Assembly: GCA_016794565.1 (NCBI GenBank)
Contig: JAEUHQ010000082.1
Location: 17,807 to 81,806, forward strand
Reading direction: 5' to 3'
DNA length: 64,000 nucleotides
DNA from: Planctomycetota bacterium
GTDB lineage: Bacteria > Planctomycetota > UBA1135 > UBA2386
Positions 62,807 to 64,000 of this stretch are shown here, in pieces. Made by a program: the position numbers and the translations under genes. The notes under the pieces are model-generated. The model saw nothing but the letters and a program-made list of their open reading frames with translations, was not told where the DNA came from and did no database searches. Numbering within the stretch: position 1 is the first letter of the stretch; the number at the start of each line of letters is the position of its first letter.

Positions 62807-63651
62807 GCGACACCTCCCATTCGGCGGCGGACCGGCGTGCTCCGCGGGACGCGGCGCGCGCGCTGCAGCTCGGCGACGAGTTGGGCGAGCGGCGGGATCG
62901 CGTCGTCGCGCTCGAGCACGGTCGGGCGGCCGTCGCTCAGCTCCTGCGCGAGCGCGTGGAGACGCCAGACGGCCGGGCACACGGACTGGTCGTGCGTGTC
63001 GATCCGGTGCGTCGGCGTCGTGGTGTGGCCGGCGAGGTGGAGCCAGACGACGTGCGCCCAGGGCACTCGCCGCAGCCAGTCCTCGGGATCGAAGCCGTGG
63101 TTCGTGCCGCTCACGTACACGTTGTTCACGTCGACGAGAAGACGGCAGCCCGTTCGTTCGACGAGCGCCGCGAGGAAGCCGACTTCGTCGAAGTCCCGCG
63201 CCGCGAAACGCACGTACGTGCTCGGGTTCTCGAGCACGAGCGGCTGTTCGAGTTCGTCCTGGATGCGGCGAACGCGCGCGGCGACGTGGTCGAGCGTCGC
63301 TTCGTCGTACGGGATCGGCAGCAGGTCGTGCAGGTGCACACCGTCCACCGCGGTCCAGCACAAGTGGTCGCTGATCCAACGGGCGCCGCAGCGACGCTGC
63401 AGCGCGCGAAGCTCGCGCAGGTGATCCCGATCGATCGGATCGGTGCCCGCGACGTTCATCGACACGCCGTGCAGCACGACGGGGAAGCGCTCGGCGACGC
63501 GGTCCAGCATGCGCAGCGGGCGTCCGCCCGTGTGCATGTAGTTCTCCGAGAGCACTTCGAAGAAGTCGAGCGGCGGCGGCGCCGCGAAGATCTCGTCGTA
63601 GTGCGACGGGCGGAGGCCGAGGCCGAGCGCTTCGTGCGGGAGGGAGTTCAT
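62803..63651 (-). CDS. MNIO (DUF692) multinuclear iron oxidase, BufB-like
   Basis: The protein has 282 residues, a TIM-barrel of the DUF692/MNIO family. Metal-binding His, Asp and Glu residues appear in the expected places: FFEVLSENYMHTGG, VLHGVSMNVAG, ISDHLCW, LVLENPSTY, LLVDVNNVYV, WLHLAGHT and IDTHDQSV. These enzymes use two or three irons to modify Cys residues of ribosomal peptides, for example to thiooxazoles or oxazolone-thioamides. The ATG is 52 bp after the precursor gene, with GAGG 6 bp upstream. The precursor next door is the obvious substrate. Confidence 0.9.
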   Translation of the reverse strand: MNSLPHEALGLGLRPSHYDEIFAAPPPLDFFEVLSENYMHTGGRPLRMLDRVAERFPVVLHGVSMNVAGTDPIDRDHLRELRALQRRCGARWISDHLCWTAVDGVHLHDLLPIPYDEATLDHVAARVRRIQDELEQPLVLENPSTYVRFAARDFDEVGFLAALVERTGCRLLVDVNNVYVSGTNHGFDPEDWLRRVPWAHVVWLHLAGHTTTPTHRIDTHDQSVCPAVWRLHALAQELSDGRPTVLERDDAIPPLAQLVAELQRARRVPRSTPVRRRMGGVA

Positions 63652-63703
63652 CGAATGCCTCGGGGCCGACGCAAGACGCGCCGGCCCGGCAGAGGTCCGC
63701 GGA

Positions 63704-64000
63704 TCACTTCGGGGTCTTGCACCCGCCTTGGCCCTTGCACGCGTTCTTGCCGGCGCACGCGTTGTTCGCGGTCTTGCAGCCGCCCTGCCCCTTGCACGCG
63801 TTCTTGCCGGCGCACGAGTTGCCCGCGGCCTTGCAGCTGCCCTGGCTCTTGCACGAGTTGCCGGCGGTCTTGCAGCCGCCCTGGCCCTTGCACGCGTTCT
63901 TGCCCGCGCACGCATTGGCTTCGGTCTTGCAGCCGCCCTGGCCCTTGCACGAGTTCATCGCCTTGCAAGAGTGGCGTTGCGTGGTGGCCGACTCGCCGCC
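63704..64000 (-). CDS. Cys-rich repeat precursor of a bufferin-type RiPP (5' end outside the window)
   Basis: The visible 98 residues carry 14 Cys in CKGQGGCK/CAGKNACK modules. A 19-residue unit, N(A/S)CAGKNACKGQGGCKTAx, occurs three times, with partial units between (NSCKSQGSCKAAG) and at the start. The frame stays open upstream of the ATG at 63958 to the window edge, reading ATTQRHSCKAMNS; the ATG is therefore internal, and the true start with its signal peptide lies beyond 64000. CKGQ repeats are the mark of BufA2-type bufferins, periplasmic copper-binding peptides modified by MNIO enzymes. The adjacent DUF692 and DUF2063 genes support this. Confidence 0.85.
   Translation of the reverse strand, partial: GGESATTQRHSCKAMNSCKGQGGCKTEANACAGKNACKGQGGCKTAGNSCKSQGSCKAAGNSCAGKNACKGQGGCKTANNACAGKNACKGQGGCKTPK
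63707..63952. repeat. in-frame 57-bp tandem repeats within the precursor gene
   Basis: Three near-identical 57-bp units and shorter partial units encode the CAGKNACKGQGGCKTA modules. All unit lengths are multiples of three, so copy-number change would keep the frame. Confidence 0.8.

Noticed and set aside
63704..63958. Repeats read as a CRISPR array
   Set aside because: Units are in-frame, adjacent, without unique spacers, and encode a Cys-rich peptide.
63704..63958. ATG at 63958 as the start of the Cys-rich precursor
   Set aside because: The frame stays open upstream with the same Cys-module style (HSCKAMNSC) and the ATG would leave no signal peptide.

Overview
The window is very GC-rich, with almost every third codon position G or C and long antisense open frames everywhere (GC content judged by eye, not computed). 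It suggests a free-living Gram-negative bacterium, most likely a planctomycete of one of the lineages rich in secreted beta-propeller and repeat proteins. Pointers are the secreted proteins at 18405-19445, 46434-47030 and 57431-59113, the BlaI/M56 pair, the VCBS-repeat lipoprotein and the short-overlap operons. This assignment is inference; no rRNA or other marker gene is present.

Layout. 1-101: C-terminus of an unknown protein. 7692-221 (minus): five genes joined by 4-bp ATGA overlaps: a FTCD-type cyclodeaminase, GpmI, an M28 peptidase, a large lipoprotein and a two-lobed retropepsin-like lipoprotein. 7779-10742: two small lipoproteins, a phosphoesterase and an unknown protein. 10794-15391: glycolate oxidase glcDEF plus a secreted helical protein. 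18285-15416 (minus): BlaI repressor, M56 membrane peptidase and coiled-coil protein, preceded by two perfect BlaI-type operators over a possible promoter. 18405-23362: a secreted protein, PilT and polyphosphate kinase. 23386-24414: a heavily frameshifted secreted-protein pseudogene, then tRNA-Asp with its terminator. 24672-31996: accessory enzymes, including an endonuclease I-LTD fusion and a SRPBCC-PhyH fusion.

32050-39575 is the most striking block. An 18-heme c-type cytochrome is divergent from an outer-membrane barrel-like protein, which is followed after 26 bp by a 10-heme lipoprotein-like cytochrome fused to an LVIVD beta-propeller. Together they look like a porin-cytochrome route for moving electrons across the cell envelope. 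39622-49111 holds a VCBS lipoprotein, an MmcQ/YjbR protein, an S15 peptidase, a secreted protein, a CBU_0592-type membrane protein and an acyl-CoA ligase.

49216-57316 is a complete chemosensory operon: cheB-cheA-cheW-mcp-cheY-cheB-cheR-cheX, with two full CheB proteins, a CheA with two CheW domains and a soluble receptor. 57431-59113 is a secreted beta-propeller gene split by one in-frame TAA. After a eukaryote-type cyclophilin, a decayed SRPBCC gene and an M20 peptidase, the window ends (62030-64000, minus) in a bufferin-type RiPP operon: a repeat-built Cys-rich precursor (cut by the window edge), a DUF692/MNIO iron oxidase and a DUF2063 partner. No insertion sequence, integrase, CRISPR array, rRNA or replication origin was seen.
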